From NCBI RefSeq assembly GCF_029867415.1, contig NC_081185.1, positions 134,189,753 through 134,253,752 of the forward strand: a DNA stretch of 64,000 nt, read 5' to 3'. Both the position numbers and the translations under genes were made by a program. Shown in pieces: positions 13,262 to 26,495 of the stretch (position 1 is the first letter of the stretch; each line of letters begins with the position of its first letter). Origin of the DNA: Vicia villosa. Lineage: Eukaryota > Streptophyta > Magnoliopsida > Fabales > Fabaceae. The notes under the pieces are model-generated. The model made no database searches. It was not told where the DNA came from and saw only the letters and a list, made by a program, of their open reading frames with translations.

Positions 13262-14080
13262 ACTATTGATCGTGTATACTTTTACGTGGCTATGTTGATG
13301 TACACGTTTCGGTAAACTACTCACTGTTTTGAATCTTGACATTGGACTAGCTCTTTCGGACCCTAGATAAATATATTCCTTTCAAATCAATGGTGAATTT
13401 CATTCTAGTCAAACAAATATTTTAATTGTATGTTTATGGGAATTTTCGTAATTAAGAGTCCGTTGATTTTAGTTTATTTAAAATAGATTTTTTATAGTAT
13501 TTTTTTTTAAATATTACAAAAATATTTTTAAAAAAACTTTAAAATAAAAAATTAGTATAAATAATTATTTTTTAAATATTATTTTAAATATTTATTCTTT
13601 AATTATAATTTTTTTTCAATTTCAAAATTTATAAAAATTATTTTTTAAAAAAATGTGTATTTCAAATATATTTTAATCATCAATAATGTATATTTATTCA
13701 TGTTAAAAGTATTCTTTTAATTTATAAAAAATAAATTTAAAAAAAATACTTTTAAATTATTTGTATTTTTACTTTTTTTAAATTATTGTTATATTATGTT
13801 ATATTTATATTATTTTTAAAATTTTATAAGTTGTTGAAGGCGAAGCAAGGATCCTTTTTTTTTTTTTTTTCTTTCCACCCCTCACGAGAATGTTGTGATA
13901 ATCTTCTAAATCAATCCAACATTTGACCATATCACGTCACTCTATATGTGTGTAGTTACCAACCATTTTACCTTATATAAAGAGAAAAACGTGTCATTTC
14001 ACAAGTATTCAAAATCTTTTTCTATTCAAACTTCATCTCTCAATTTTTTACTGACTTAAGCGTGGAGTGTTAATCTTGCA
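13262..14080. other. Intergenic, AT-rich upstream of TOL
   Basis: Very AT-rich sequence with T and A homopolymer runs (for example near 13855). TOL promoter elements lie at its start, but no TATA box is clear. No gene or bounded repeat was recognised. Confidence 0.5.
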
Positions 14081-15176
14081 GGTTAGCCCCTTATCCTCCG
14101 TATCGAAAGTTGCAAGCCATCGTACCTAGCTACGAAAACACTTTGTTAAATCATCTCTAGTTCTAGTACGAAACATTGGTGCAATTAATGAGAATCAACT
14201 TATGATTCTTGCGATCTTCCAAGATCTAACTTCTCCCGATTCAACCGAACCTCCTCCAATAGAAATCAAAATCTCCTTATATTGAAGCGAAGATCTTTGT
14301 TTCTTGATAAACTCTATCAAACTCAAAATCAAACTCTCCTCCCTATGATCTATCAATAATGGAGGCTTCCAAAGTCACCTATTCCTTCGTTTAACGGTAA
14401 GTTTATGTAGTCACTAAAGTTGTCGGGAATCCTCCACATCTTCCTTGTCAAGTCTTAACAACTACTTCTTCCATACCTCCTCCACAAAATTATGTCCAGC
14501 CTAGGACGGAGCAAGGACTGTCTTAACCATCATTTCTTAGATCAATGTTGTAGTTCCACATAATTGAATATTCATTCAGACCTTCGATACAGCCTACAAT
14601 GTTCAAACGAGAAACAGTTTCCGACTTCGAACTCTTGCAAGTTAATATTGGATTGTAGGGAGCCAACGAACTGTTGAACAACGTCTACCAAATGGTTTTG
14701 TAACAAAAACGACATGCCTTGGCGAAGATGTTGGAACAAAATTGGTGATACCATAACCCATAGATTTTGATAATAAGAAAGTATTTAAAGAACAATTAGG
14801 TGAATTAATGTTTGTTCAAGTGTGCAGGTAGGTAAAAAGATTAATATATTCAGTTCTCATACTGCATTGAACATTTAAAAAGAAGCTCTAAAGAGGCATA
14901 TTTTGAAGAATCAACTTCTGATGATCAAAACCTGAAAATCCTAGACTCTGATCAAGTCAGTATATGAAGATCAAGTCAACATTCGAAGACTTAAAGTTTG
15001 AAGGATGAGAAGCTAAGACTCAGACTCTGAAGGATCATAACCTAAAGCCAGTCAAATCTCACGAACTAAGGATGTCTGACAAGTCGGTATCAGACTTTGA
15101 GGTCAATTTGTCTTTTTCTGGTCACGTGAGGACTTAGCAGAAAGTTGCTGAAGCCTGAAGAATTGCAACTGATAAT
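14081..15176. other. Probable retroelement fragments (gag/leader and LTR-like)
   Basis: Broken coding-like sequence at about 14200-14750 and an LTR-like stretch from about 14751, with wording such as TATTTAAAGAACAATTAGG and TTGTTCAAGTGTGCAGG that is common in legume LTRs. No long open frame, paired LTR or target duplication was found. The assignment is tentative. Confidence 0.3.
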
Positions 15177-17340
15177 TGTAACACCATAAACCCCAATTTT
15201 TTATTTATAGAAGGACCTCGTGCATAGGATGTTACTTCATCACAAAACTCAAATATTAATCATACATTGTTGTAAAATACAGCGCAAATGAAATGAAACA
15301 TAAAAATAGTCTGAGTAATTATCACCAAAATAATTCAGAAGGATCTTACAATTCCAAACATAAGCAAAACACAAGCGCCCAAAACCCCAGTGATCCAGTT
15401 CAAAGCATTTTATTCGACTAAGTAAGAGGAAAATAAAACAGAAAATGCCAAGAGGCGTCCCTCCATCTCGCATTACTCACGGCCCTATTACTCATGTTGC
15501 TCACTTGTATAAATAATAGCATAAATTATGCCAAACAAACAGAAAAAGGGGTGAGAATACATTTACATATAATAACGGTGAGATTTTAGCAACATAATGA
15601 TAATACAAACAAGCACCAATATCAACATATAAGGCAAACACAAAAATAAACATCCAAAACATCATTCCCAATTTTATGCAATGTTGTATAATGCACCAAC
15701 TCCTTTTCCTATATGCATGTGGTACCAAATTTTTGTAGAATCAAAGATATGTTACCAACAATATTCCACCGTGTCCAGTCCCTCACCTGAACCGAAAATC
15801 CCACCAATGGATCTGAAACACGCCTCTGACCTCTCAATTAGACCAATGAGATCACCAATGGATCTGAGGCCACCAAATAGATCGAAGTTGCACATAGCTC
15901 CAAAATAAATGTATGCATGATCATATTAGTAAACAAACACAATAAATCACCAGAAATCATAGCCACCAAGAATTATTCACCAAAATAGGTTCCAAACATG
16001 AACCATAATTTACACTAGAAAATCCACCAAAATATTATTTTTTTTACCATATGTAATTATTTTCAAATCATTACATATAAAATGTTAACAATTTTAATCA
16101 AGTTCCTATAAGGTTATTTACTAACCAAAAATACTTAAAATAGCAAGTAAAAGGTCTTTGAAATTCAAAAAATATATAAAAAAAAGCAAAAATAATTATG
16201 AAAATGCCCTTGGGGTCGCCGACATGCCGACCGTATGCCGCCCCCATCTATACAATCTTCACAGCTCTGACCACCGTCTGTCCGATTCTCAGGCTTTCCG
16301 TTTTTTTATTCTCGATTTCATACCATTTTCGAAAAATTCCAACTTTTTCCGACTTTTCAACCATTTCTCCCAAATCCGGATTCCATCGTTTGACTCGAGA
16401 AAAATTGTAAGGAAAAAGGTTTCACAAATTTTATTTGTGAAATTATTGATCAAAATTACAATTCCCAAAAATTAGTCACAATTTCCAAAATATTATGAGT
16501 CACAGATCCAAAAAATTACAGCTCACCAAACATAACAGTCCCATATTTCCTCGTCAAAATATGAGTTTCATTAACCAAATATAATACAGAACAATTTTTA
16601 CAATGTTATTGAGAAAATCTAATTAAAAGTTATTTTATAAAAAATATTTTTTTCAAAATTATTATAACACCAAATTTAAAGGGAAATAGTCTATAGTCAC
16701 CCGAATAAATTGATCCACGTTTCTTCGTCAAAAGGGAATACAATGACCAAATATGATATAGAACAATTTATACAGTGTTATTGAGAAAATCCATTTAAAA
16801 TTTATTTTATAAAATGTATAGTTTTTTTTCAAATTATTATAACACCAAATTTTACTGGAAAATAATCCATATTCAGCAAAAAAAATATTGATCCAAGTTT
16901 CTTCGTCAAAAGAGAATACATTGATCAAATAAGATACCGAACAATTTACACAGTGCTATTGAGAAAATCTAATTAAAAATTATTTTATAAAAAATATATA
17001 TATTTTTTCAAAATTATGATAACCCCAAATTTTACAGGAAAAAATCTCTATTCACCTAAAATCATTGATCCACGTGTATTTTTCAAAAATAAGGAGTAGG
17101 TTATCAAATGGGATTATCCAATTTAGTTACAGATCGAATGATCGATCAAAAGGGAAGTGGCCAAATGGGAAAAATCCCATTTACCCACCAATTGTAAAAA
17201 CAATCGACAAACAATTTACCAATAAAATTACAATTATAATAACATAATACTATAACAACAATTTCACACATTTACAAGTATGATTAACATATCGTATCTA
17301 AGGGGCTAAGAGAAACCCCTTGGGTCGAACAATACATATA
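15177..17340 (+). other. LTR-like sequence of a Ty3/gypsy element
   Basis: It begins TGTAACACCATAAACCCC, which closely resembles the start of Tekay-type chromovirus LTRs in legumes, and runs into AT-rich sequence with a ~178-bp tandem repeat. The 3' boundary and a second LTR were not found, so this may be a degraded solo LTR. The class rests on recognition of the first bases. Confidence 0.35.
16547..17090 (+). repeat. Tandem repeat, ~174-178-bp unit, about three copies
   Basis: The phrase TTCTTCGTCAAAAG and the sequence around it recur at 16547, 16721 and 16899, with a diverged copy at about 17077, giving spacings of 174, 178 and 178 bp. Each unit also carries ATTATAACACCAAATTT and GAACAATTTA.ACAGTG blocks. 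Unit length is in the range of plant satellites. Confidence 0.7.
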
Positions 17341-17394
17341 TCAACACAATATTTCATAAGGCAACCAACCAACCAATCGTATCATATCAAATAT

Positions 17395-17922
17395 TACCAC
17401 ATATGGGCTTCGGGCTACCCGGCCCTAAATGGGCTTTTTTGTTTAAAAAAATTAAAATTAAAAAATTATGTTATTTTAAACATAATACATTTTTAAGTAA
17501 TATATTATCTCTTATAAATACTATAATGTGTTTCTAAATACAATATATGTCTAAATTGTATAAAATAATACTTGTATATTTATTATAAGAGAAAAACTAA
17601 TATAATACGATGAAAAAATGTTGATTATATTAATGTATAATATTTAAAAGAGAAAGATTGAATAAAATAGAGATAAAATTTAGTGAAGTGAGAAAAATCA
17701 ATATGCTATTTTGGAGTAAGATAATATAAATATTAAAATATTTTTTTAAAATTTATAATTATGCGGGCCTAATGGGCTAGCCCTAATGGGTAGCGGGCTT
17801 TTTAGGGTTGGGCTAAAAAGGCCCTAAAAAATATGTGCTCTAATTTTAAGGCCCAAGCCCTATGATTTTTTGGGCCTGGTGGGCCGGCCCATATGGGCTA
17901 GCCCATTTTGACGGCTCTAGTT
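17395..17922. mobile_element. GC-ended MITE-like element (GGGCTAGCCC motifs)
   Basis: Both ends are rich in GGGCTAGCCC, GGGCCGGCCC and ATATGGGC motifs in inverted arrangement, while the middle is strongly AT-rich. The right end reads ATTTTGACGGCTCTA; the left end seems truncated. No coding sequence. hAT-like by resemblance only. Confidence 0.4.
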
Positions 17923-17954
17923 GATGAAGATGGACGTTGACCATCTCAAGCGGC

Positions 17955-18969
17955 GGGTTTGATAGAAAAAATGGAGAGCTTTAAATTTGCTTTCATTTTA
18001 AAGCTTATGTTAAAGTTGTTTAGTATCACAGATGAACTTTCAAAAATCTTGCAAACAAAAGATCTTAATATTGTGCTTGCTATGGAATTAGTTGATGATG
18101 TTAAAGCTCGTTGGCTACATTGAGAGAGAGAGTAATTGGGATGATTTTTTATTGATGTCCAAGAATTGTGTGTTGCTCAAAGTATTCTGGTGTCAAATAT
18201 GTATGAAGAAATACCAGTTCGGGGTCGTTCAAGAAGAGAAGGGAGGACTTTCACTAATCTTCACCATTACCGTGCAGAGATTTTTTTTGTTGCTATTGAC
18301 AAAATATGTGTGTAGATGGATCACCGATTTAGTGAAGGAAGTAACATTGTGCTGGATTGCTTCTCATGTCTTGACCCCAAGAACTCTTTTTCCAAGTTTG
18401 ATATTGATAAGCTTGCTCGTCTTGCTAATAGTTATCATGCTGACTTTTCTGATGATGGTCGTGGAACAATAAGGGAACAACTTGCGACTTATGTACATCA
18501 AGTGAAAAGGCACGCTTCTTTTACTTCTTGTGAAGATGTTTAAAGTTTGGCTATGAAGATGGTTCAAACTGAGAAACATTTGATATTTCCATTAGTCTAC
18601 AAACTCATTGAGTTGGCTTTGATATTGCTGGTGTCGACAACATCCGTTGAAAGAGATTTTTCAACGATGAAGATTATCAAGTCTAATTTGCGCAACAAGA
18701 TAAAAAATGTGTGATTCAATGACTTGATGATATGTTACACTGAGCGGGAGATATTCAAGTCACTTAAAGATGTTGATATTATTCAAACATTCACCGCAAA
18801 AAGGTCTCGGAGAGGGCATTTACCTCTTAATTTTATTTAGCACAATATTCGCAGGTTAGATTTTATCTCTCTTATGTGGCACACTTTATGACTCTTTATA
18901 TATTATGTCACATGTAACTTGCGGTAAATTATTTTCCCAGGCTGCCCAAAATTCCTGGCTCCGCCACTA
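17955..18969 (+). pseudogene. hAT-family transposase-like remnant (ZMYM1-like, C-terminal part)
   Basis: Conceptual translation across several frames gives the C-terminal half of a hAT-type, zinc-finger MYM-type-1-like protein. It includes a segment with FSKFDIDKLARLA and a dimerisation region with STTSVERDFSTMK, LRNKIKN and CYTEREI, the hATC signature. Frames are broken by stops (for example after CEDV at 18541) and frameshifts. The downstream end near 18950-18969 reads as the inverted form of AGTGGCGGAGCCAGG, a terminus common in plant hAT elements. The N-terminal part is missing. Confidence 0.6.
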
Positions 18970-19690
18970 ATCAAGACAATACTTGACGCATTACCATGCA
19001 TTTTCACAATCCCACTAATATAGATCTCTGCCAATTTATGCAAGGAAAAATTGATCTTAATCGGTATAAAATGAGCCAATTTTGTCACTCTATCCACAAT
19101 CACCCAAATCGAATCATTTCCTCTTGGAGTATTCAGTCACAAAATCCATCGGGTTACTGTCCCACGTTTATTCAGGAATATTCAACGGCTACATCAGTCC
19201 AGACGGCTTCTGATGTTCAATTATTTTTTACTTCTGACAAGTCAAGCAAGCATAAACGAACTGTGCGATCTCTTACTTCATTCCCAGCCACCACAACATC
19301 TTCTTCAGATCTTGGTACATCTTGGTAGCTCCTGGATGAATACTCAAACTGCTCCGGTGACCCTATTTTAAAATCATTTTCTTCATTTCTGGTGCATCAG
19401 GTACACAAACTCTGCTTCGAAACTTTAGAATTTTGTTTTCATCAACTCGGAAGTCATCATCAGTACTCTGGTCAACTAAAGATAAGCGGTTAACCAAAGC
19501 TACATACATTTTCTGCTTCTCTCTAATTTCATCGAGAAAACCACTGGCTAGCTTCGAGGGAATATATTGTTTTTATTTTTATAAAAAAATAAAACATGGC
19601 AATGCATTTTGCAATCTAAACCTACAAGCAGATGGCATGCCATACCCTACACCAACTGATAAGGAGACAATCCAAGGTGTTACTTGAATG
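18970..19690 (-). pseudogene. Ty3/gypsy chromovirus (Tekay-like) pol remnant
   Basis: On the minus strand the frame contains the integrase core piece VIVDRVTKLAHFIPIK and HKLAEIYI, preceded (higher coordinates) by the zinc-finger/linker region readable as broken frames (YSSR, VYACLTC-like). Frameshifts and stops are frequent. It is cut at its low-coordinate end by the hAT-like element, which suggests the hAT inserted into it. Confidence 0.6.
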
Positions 19691-20470
19691 TGATACAGTA
19701 TGTCCATTATGCATCATCTAAGTTCTTTGAACAATATTTCCTAGGTTAATTAATCTTCTTCTTTAGGATCTACTTTGAATGTTTGTTGGACACTTTGAAT
19801 TGTCTGCTTATTTGTGGATGATAGATAATGGTCACTTTATGTTTCACGTTGTACTTGACCAACACATTTTTCAAATTGTTGTAGAAATGCTCTCCCATCA
19901 CTTCCTCGTCGCTGATAAAAAATTCTATGTAATCCGAACTAAGAAAAATATTATTTTTTAAGATGTTAACCACATTAGGAGCATTACTAGAAATACAAGA
20001 AGTAAACTCAACTAATTTAGTAACATAATCAACATAAATGAAGATATGCAAATTCGAATAATAAGGAGAAAAGGGTTCATCCTCCAAGAGTCTATTGAGG
20101 GGAATTCCATTGCTTTCAGAAACGCTACCTGCTCGTTAGCATTTATTACAATTTTTATCATACGAATTTCATTTCTCTTAAAAATACTACTAGCTTGCTA
20201 GCATTAATTACAATTTTTCACATACTATACACTATCCTTGAATAGGGTAAACCACCAAAAACCATTATGTAGTCGTTCTTTCACCATTGTAGCGACTTCC
20301 ATAAGTTGAGATATGGCAATTCATATGATACCTCTTTCTCATCTATACATCTCTGGATATAACCATTAAGACATACCTTAAACAAATTGGCATCACATTA
20401 TAATTTTTTTCTTTGTTTTCATGTAAGGTCTCCCGACCCTTGTTTTCCAATTTTAAAGTCAGTCATGTAA

Positions 20471-21313
20471 CAGGGCCGGTCCCGACCTTTTGGAGGCCCG
20501 GGGCAAACAAAAAAATAGACCCTTAATAAAAACTTATTTTTTTTATTTGTTTTCAAAATGAAAAAATCTCAAAAACAAAATAAAAAATGTGAAGTTTTGA
20601 GTGTTTCAAACAACAACAAAAATATCAATGTAAACAAGACTTTCTAACAAAAAATAATAATAAATGAGTTAATTATACAGTAAATTTTTAAATATTTAAT
20701 TATAATATATAAATGGTCTCTAAAATTTTTACTAAATGGTCGTTAATGTAAAATTTAATTTGAAATATTATTATAAATTTCAATTGATTATATACAAATT
20801 ATTTTAAAATTAAAATTTAAAAAATATTTATTTTTACAAAATAGCTATGTAATTACTAGAGACACATTTAGATTGGTAAAGTTATTGAAATAATGAAGTG
20901 TTCTTGTAACAGCAAAAAAGAAATTGAAAATTTGTGAAATAACTCATTTAGATTGAGAGCTATTGAAATAATGAAATGTTTGAAAACTTAGATTGAAAAA
21001 GCTATTAAAATAATCAAATGTTCTTGTAAAATAAACAGAGTTGAAACTATTGAAATGTTGTAATAAAAATAGGCAGTTGAGATGAAAACCTGTATTGTAG
21101 TGCATTGAGGCTCGAACCGCTGATTATAAATACCCAAAACAATGCCTGTTCCACTAGGCTACATGCAATTAATTAAACATTATTTTCGCTAAATAAAATA
21201 TATTTTATAACTTCGGTATTATAATTTTTTAATCACACCTCCCCAATTTGAGGCCCCATTTTCTTGAGGCCCTGGGCTGTGGGCCTGCTTGCCCTGGCCC
21301 AGGGCCGGCCCTG
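20471..21313. mobile_element. hAT-type MITE with 8-bp target duplication
   Basis: An 843-bp element beginning CAGGGCCGGTCC and ending GGGCCGGCCCTG, flanked on both sides by TCATGTAA (20463-20470 and 21314-21321). TIR and 8-bp duplication are typical of hAT. The interior is AT-rich and non-coding, apart from a tRNA-like stretch at 21101-21176. Confidence 0.85.
21101..21176 (-). other. tRNA-like relic inside the hAT MITE
   Basis: On the minus strand 76 nt begin GCATGTAGCCTAGTGGAACA and end with GGTTCGAGCC plus TCAATGCA. The D-arm pairs GCCT with AGGC, the A-box-like and B-box-like (GGTTCGAGCC) motifs are at tRNA spacing, and the first four bases pair with the last stem bases. The anticodon arm is poor. 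It is probably not a working tRNA gene; a tRNA-derived insertion or chance similarity are the options. Confidence 0.35.
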
Positions 21314-22081
21314 TCATGTAAGCACGCCATGGTCTTTCAATAACCACAAATATTTTCTCATCTTGAAACTCCACCAATATTTCCTTCTCCTTATTTATAA
21401 CATCGAAATTCTCTAGTGTCGATAGATGATCAATTGTCACATTACCGACTCCCTTCTTATCTTTGATTTGCGTGTCAAACTCTTGTAGAAAAAAATTCAT
21501 TTTAACAACGGGGTTTTTGACTCTCCTTTTATTCAGCAATTATCTCAGCGTTGTATGATTTGTAAATATAATAATCTTGAAACCAATTAGATAAGAAAAA
21601 AAAATTTCGAGTACAAATATTATGGCGAACAATTCCTTCTCACTGGTGTTGTTTAGTTAATTTTCATTAAGGAATTGGCTCACGTAATATATAACATAGA
21701 ATGTGTTTTCATTTTGTTGGCTAAGCAGGACTCCAAGTCTTTAATTACTAGCATCACAGATCACTTAAAAAAGTAGTTCTCGGACTATTATTTAAAAAAA
21801 GTAGTTCCCAACTATGATTACATGTGACTAACTTTTAAAATCATCATCAAATTTAAAATCAATTATTTTTATAAAAGTTTAGCTATTTTTGATAAATCTT
21901 TTATGAAACGTGGATAAAAACTTAAGTGTCCTAGATAACCTCTGACTTCAAATCAATAGGAATGATTGATTAATGAGTTAACTATTGAAGAAATTAAAGC
22001 AAATCAATTGTTATGGATTTTTTGAAATCATATAGGGGATACTGTTATCCAAACAATTTGTGCAATTTTATATAACATATA

Positions 22082-22321
22082 CTTCCTCCGTCCCACATTG
22101 AGTGACCCATTTGGAATAATATGGTGTCCCAAAATGAGTGACCCATTTCAATTTCCAATACAATTTTTCCAATTTTACCCTCTAATTAATTAAAAGTTCA
22201 CAATTTTCAATACATGATAAGGGTATTATAGTAAAAACAATATTATCTCTCTTACTTTTTTACACTTTTCTTAATCTGTGTGAAATGGTGTGCTGGGTCA
22301 CTCATTGTGCGACGGAGGGAG
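22082..22321. mobile_element. Stowaway-like (Tc1/mariner) MITE
   Basis: A 240-bp element with inverted ends CTTCCTCCGTCCCA and TGCGACGGAGGGAG, flanked by TA on each side. TIR and TA target site are those of Stowaway MITEs. The interior repeats GAGTGACCCATTT near both ends. It lies about 540 bp upstream of the plus-strand legumin TATA region. Confidence 0.85.
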
Positions 22322-22722
22322 TATATGACAATGTCGTAATTCAAGCACTTTGAAGTTGTAATTCAAGCATCACTTTTATGGTTCTAATTCGTGTAGACAA
22401 ATTGAAGATACTTAAATTAACGTCCACTTATATATATTGAACTACATCAAATAAACTGTGTTTTACCTCAAACTAAATTAACAATTGTAAAGACCATGAA
22501 CTCAATCATATCCACATCCAACCTAGAGAAAAAAATTTCACATTAACTTGAAAATGAATCGGGTTCACATATATAAATATTACAAGACAGTAAATTGAAG
22601 AAAATAAGTAAAAAGAGAAATGGTCCCCATCAGCACCGATTTCAGCTAGTTATCTAATTGAATTGAAGCCACCTATGCAGTAATGAGACATTGTGATTTT
22701 ATGAGGTGTAACGCACAAGGCT

Positions 22723-22750
22723 TCCATGGCCATGCAAGATGAAGAATGTC
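22723..22750 (+). promoter_or_regulatory. Legumin box of the plus-strand legumin gene
   Basis: TCCATGGCCATGCAAGATG followed by AAGAATGTC matches the legumin box with its central CATGCA RY motif. It lies about 55 bp upstream of the TATA box and implies seed-specific activation. Confidence 0.87.
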
Positions 22751-22804
22751 TAATGGTCATCTTCTTTAAGCTGACGTGTCCCTCCTATATTTTCCTCTCT
22801 TTCA

Positions 22805-22812
22805 CTATAAAT
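22805..22812 (+). promoter_or_regulatory. TATA box of the plus-strand legumin gene
   Basis: CTATAAAT lies about 55 bp upstream of the ATG at 22865, matching the layout of the minus-strand copy. Confidence 0.78.
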
Positions 22813-22864
22813 GCTCATGCCAAACTAAGGTTCTCCGCATCACAAACATATATTCTATACAACT

Positions 22865-24647
22865 ATGGCTACTAAGCTTCTTGCACTCTCTCTTTCACTT
22901 TGTTTTCTACTTTTCACTACCTGCTTTGCTCACAGAGAACAGTCTCAACAAAATGAGTGTCAGCTGGAACGCCTCAATGCCCTCGAGCCTGATAACCGTA
23001 TAGAGTCGGAAGGTGGACTCATTGAGACTTGGAATCCAAATAACAGGCAATTCCGATGTGCAGGTGTGGCCCTCTCTCGTGCTACCCTTCAGCGCAATGC
23101 CCTTCGCAGACCTTACTATTCCAATGCTCCTCAAGAAATTTACATCCAACAAGGTTTGTTACTTTGATATTCTTTCAACTTCTTTACTTACATTGCATAC
23201 ATATTAATGATACTAATTAGTGTTTTACTATAATAATGACAGGTAATGGATATTTTGGCATGGTATTCCCTGGTTGTCCTGAGACCTTTGAGGAGCCACA
23301 AGAATCTGAACAAAGAGAGGGACGCAGGTATAGAGACAGCCACCAAAAGGTTAACCGATTTAGAGAGGGTGATATCATTGCAGTTCCTACTGGTATTGTA
23401 TTTTGGATGTACAATGACCAAGATACTCCAGTTATTGCAGTCACTCTTACCGATACGGGTAGCTCCAATAACCAGCTTGATCAGATGCCTAGGGTGAGCA
23501 CTGAGCATAACTAAACTTCCCATATAATATATATTACATGATAAGATATTGTCCAAAACAGTAACATAGATTGGCAATTGTTTATTTTAACTAAAAATAT
23601 GTTTGACAGAGATTCTATCTTGCTGGGAACCATGAGCAAGAATTTCTACGATACCAGCATCAACAAGGAGGAAAGCAAGAACAAGAAAATGAAGGCAACA
23701 ACATTTTGAGTGGCTTCAAGAGGGATTTCTTGGAAGATGCTTTCAACGTGAACAGGCATATAGTGGACAGACTTCAAGGCAGGAACGAAGATGAAGAGAA
23801 GGGAGCCATTGTCAAAGTGAAGGCGGGTCTCAGCATCATAACCCCACCGGAGAGGCAAGCGCACCACCAGAGAGGCGGCAGACAAGAAGAAGACGAAGAT
23901 GAAAAGGAAGAGAGGCAACCAAGTCATCATAAAAGCAGAAGAGACGAAGAGGAAGACAGCCAAAAGGGTGGAAGCAGAAGCCATGGAGACAACGGTCTTG
24001 AGGAAACCGTTTGCACTGCCAAACTTCGTATGAATATTGGTTCATCTTCATCACCTGACATCTACAATCCTCAAGCTGGTAGAATCAAAACTGTTACCAG
24101 CCTTGACCTCCCAGTTCTCAGGTGGCTCAGACTAAGTGCTGAACATGGATCTCTCCGCAGAGTACTATCATTTCTCTTTCTTTCTTTTTTTCTCTTTTAT
24201 TACTTCTAATTTGTTTTGCATGACTTAATTTAATGTCATACAATCTTGATACAGAATGCTATGTTTGTGCCTCACTACAACCTCAACGCAAACAGCGTAC
24301 TATACGCATTGAAGGGACGTGCGAGGCTACAAGTTGTGAACTGCAATGGCAACACTGTGTTTGATGGGGAGCTAGAAGCCGGTCGTGCATTGACAGTGCC
24401 ACAAAACTATGCAGTGGCTGCGAAGTCAGTAAGCGAGAGGTTCACATATGTAGCATTCAAGACCAATGATAGAGCTGCTATTTCAAGACTTGCAGGGACA
24501 TCATCAGCTATAAATAGTATGCCGTTGGATGTGGTTGCAGCGACATTCAACTTGGAGAGGAATGAGGCAAGGCAGCTTAAGTCCAACAACCCCTTCAAAT
24601 TTCTAGTTCCACCTCGTGAATCTGATGAGAACAGAGCTTCGGCTTAG
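22865..24647 (+). CDS. LegA: Legumin A-type 11S seed storage globulin, second copy
   Basis: Complete gene with exons 22865-23153, 23243-23493, 23610-24161 and 24255-24647, all GT-AG, giving about 494 residues. Exons 2 and 3 have exactly the same lengths (251 and 552 bp) as in the minus-strand copy. Signal peptide [16 protein letters not shown] is followed by NECQLERL, two cupin domains, an acidic variable stretch, the DNGLEETVC processing site and a basic chain ending DENRASA. Differences from the other copy concentrate in the signal peptide and mature N-terminus, while the basic chain is almost the same. The protein is a vacuolar storage hexamer subunit. The legumin box and TATA box upstream are intact, so the gene looks functional. 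Confidence 0.97.
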
Positions 24648-24681
24648 ATTTGGCACCAAATCTATGAAAATAATAATAATG

Positions 24682-24687
24682 AATAAA
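24682..24687 (+). promoter_or_regulatory. Poly(A) signal of the plus-strand legumin gene
   Basis: AATAAA about 35 bp past the legumin stop codon, in an AATAATAATAATG context. Confidence 0.55.
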
Positions 24688-24699
24688 AACCTAAGGCTT

Positions 24700-25692
<993 letters not shown>

Positions 25693-25797
25693 GGGTGTTC
25701 GCGGTTCGGTTTGAATCGGTTTTAAGGCAAAAAGTCATCCGATCCAAAAATAAATTTACTTGAGCTTTGGTTCGGTTTTGGATGATATGTTAAAAAA

Positions 25798-26004
25798 GGA
25801 AATTTCTTTGGCTACCTCCCAACTTTCTAGCCTACCTCTGGTGAAAAACCCAAACTACCCCTGACTTCGGAAATGCATCTCCGAAATGCAAGAAAAAGGT
25901 GTTTTCGGAGATGCATCTCCGAAAGCGCCTTTTTTTTTTTGAAAAAATTGTCTTATTTCGGAAGTTCATTTCCGAAAACAGCATTTCGGAAGTTCATTTC
26001 CGAA
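25798..26004 (+). repeat. Left TIR region of the PMD MULE with palindrome array
   Basis: The inverted match to 44401-44618 is followed by four palindromes of the form TTCGGAA.TGCAT.TCCGAA at 25866-25885, 25904-25923, 25957-25976 and 25985-26004. Confidence 0.7.
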
Positions 26005-26495
26005 ATACTGCGCGTTTTGCAGATTAAGCAAAACAGCCCCCCTCCCCCATTCATTTACCCTAATCTTCTTCCAAACTCATCCTCTTTCAAAATTTCTGCA
26101 ACAAGCAAGTGTAAAACCAAATAGATTGCCAAAGTCTTCTTCCAATCTCAACCTAAATAATCTCAAACAATAATTGGTAAGTTTATCATTTTATTTCAAT
26201 TTTTAGATCCATTATTCATTACTCTATTAGGGTGTTTAGAAATTGAAAAAATCACATTAAGATAGGTTGGTACTGATATTAGGTTGTTTAGTAGGCATAA
26301 AAGTAGTTTTGATTTAGGATTTTGGGGTCTGCCATTGGAGGTTGCAGGGAACTTCTGCGCAGGGGTGTTTCAGAAGTTCATTTCCGAAAACACCTCCATT
26401 CCCAGTTTCGGAAATGAACTTCCGAACTGTATCAGAAGTGCAATTTTTTTTGTTTTTTCTTTTGTCTCGCATATTAATCGATTTCAATTGTTTAC

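Larger units (their letters stand above)
19770..22070 (-). pseudogene. Ty3/gypsy pol remnant, Athila-like (RT/RNase H to integrase)
   Basis: Read from high to low coordinates on the minus strand: decayed RT/RNase H (FTNHTTLR-type motif and LLNKRR at about 21540-21600, then FLQEFDTQIKDKKG, DHLSTLE) and an integrase piece at 20087-19770 (FIYVDYVTKLVE, KVTIIYHPQISRQFKVSN). The order is the normal pol order. Many stops and indels show it is long dead. It is interrupted at 20471-21313 by a hAT MITE with an intact target duplication. Confidence 0.6.
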
